64,000 nucleotides of DNA from an uncultured Paracoccaceae bacterium (GTDB taxonomy: Bacteria > Pseudomonadota > Alphaproteobacteria > Rhodobacterales > Rhodobacteraceae), in assembly GCA_947488605.1 (NCBI GenBank), contig CANKZJ010000008.1, forward strand, positions 59,980 to 123,979, in the 5' to 3' direction. Position numbers and translations under genes: made by a program. Every line of letters begins with the position of its first letter. Positions within the stretch are counted from its first letter, which is position 1. Positions 63,519 to 64,000 of this stretch are shown here, one piece after another. Under the pieces are notes generated by a model that saw only the letters and a program-made list of their open reading frames with translations, had not been told where the DNA came from and did no database searches.

Positions 63519-64000
63519 CTGCGCGTCGGTCGGTCCTGGGCAGGCGACGAGACAGACGATGATCTGCGCGAAGTAGTCATTTCGGCCCCTGAAAAGGCCA
63601 TATCGCCATCGACGGGGTTGCTGCAAAAGAAGGTGCCTCACTGATTATGGGGACAAACCAAAAAGAAGAGCTAGACACAGCCATGATCCGCCTTGGCAAC
63701 GCTGACTTGAACGCCGAACTTGGGTTGGTAGATAAAAAAACTGCTGGCGACTGTCTGATCGTTTCGTACTAGCTGACGATTTTCATGACATGCAGCTCGA
63801 AGTGCGGCCTGGTAAAACAAGATACAAGCGCTAACCGCGCCCTATCGCAACTTCTATTTCGCTGAGCGATTCATCATTCGCTTAGCTTCAACTCAAACAT
63901 CTTCCAGCTGACCTCGGCACGCCTGTCTGACGTCAGCGCCTATGGGTCCAAATAGGGCGATTTGCTAAGAGAGTGTTTGTTGCTCATCGTAGCCACTGAG
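63519..64000. other. Gene-poor tail with short, possibly decayed frames
   Basis: No supported gene in 482 bases. The frame of the preceding gene stays open for 41 codons after its stop. A 41-codon frame starts at the ATG at 63647 (MGTNQKEELDTAMIRLGNAD) and ends at 63772, open a further 17 codons upstream without a start. These look like pieces of disrupted coding sequence. An intact gene may begin outside the window. Confidence 0.35.

Noticed and set aside
1..64000. tRNA, rRNA, CRISPR arrays
   Set aside because: I scanned the intergenic stretches for cloverleaf arms with GGTTC loops and for regularly spaced repeats, and found none. A covariance search would be decisive.

Overview
The window is a stretch of alphaproteobacterial chromosome. 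Several features point to the marine Roseobacter group of the Rhodobacteraceae, perhaps a Loktanella/Yoonia/Octadecabacter-like organism: moderate GC content, many small proteins of Rhodobacterales type, an RTX metalloprotease with a cysteine-rich start, a TRAP uronate transporter, and the pheS-gap-pheT layout. The genus is inferred from protein style only, because no rRNA gene is present. I found no tRNA, rRNA, CRISPR array, intact insertion sequence or complete prophage.

Layout. 1-4.0 kb: a truncated fasciclin lipoprotein, three uncharacterised proteins and ilvD, all on the minus strand. 4.1-10.6 kb: a plus-strand housekeeping run with a CPBP protease, accD, folC, a TPR protein and ispE. 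10.6-20.1 kb: rsmD, a ferredoxin-reductase-like flavoprotein, a peroxiredoxin, a divergent pair of DJ-1/PfpI-fold genes (one a GlxA-type regulator), mscS, phhB, an acyltransferase, a phosphodiesterase, RidA and an outer-membrane barrel. 20.1-24.3 kb: a bifunctional penicillin-binding protein and the nitrogen pair glnK-amtB. 24.5-28.5 kb: a surface lipoprotein, then dgcN-dgcA-D-amino-acid transaminase, which looks like a D-glutamate/D-amino-acid utilisation module. 28.5-33.3 kb: small conserved proteins, pyk and rpmI-rplT. 33.5-43.1 kb: an MFS transporter, then pheS and pheT separated by accessory genes and an 18-bp inverted repeat, then mscL. 43.1-55 kb: ald with a divergent Lrp-type regulator, an RTX metalloprotease translationally coupled to a TbpB-barrel-like lipoprotein, an F420-dehydrogenase-like iron-sulfur protein, asd and cpdB.

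55-61.5 kb is a coherent catabolic island for uronic acids: a GntR/FCD repressor, a three-part TRAP transporter, an SDR reductase, a KdgF-like cupin, KDG kinase and mannonate dehydratase. It appears built so that unsaturated uronates (KdgF then SDR) and mannonate (UxuA) both converge on 2-keto-3-deoxygluconate, which KdgK phosphorylates. The aldolase is not in the window.

61.5-64 kb differs from the rest. It is gene-poor and locally AT-rich, with a TnsA-like nuclease-fold protein, a Ner/Nlp-like phage regulator, an array of perfect palindromes that looks like an immunity-type control region, a possible small RNA with its own terminator, and short or decayed reading frames. It looks like the edge of an integrated or decaying Mu/Tn7-like element. 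No transposase is visible.
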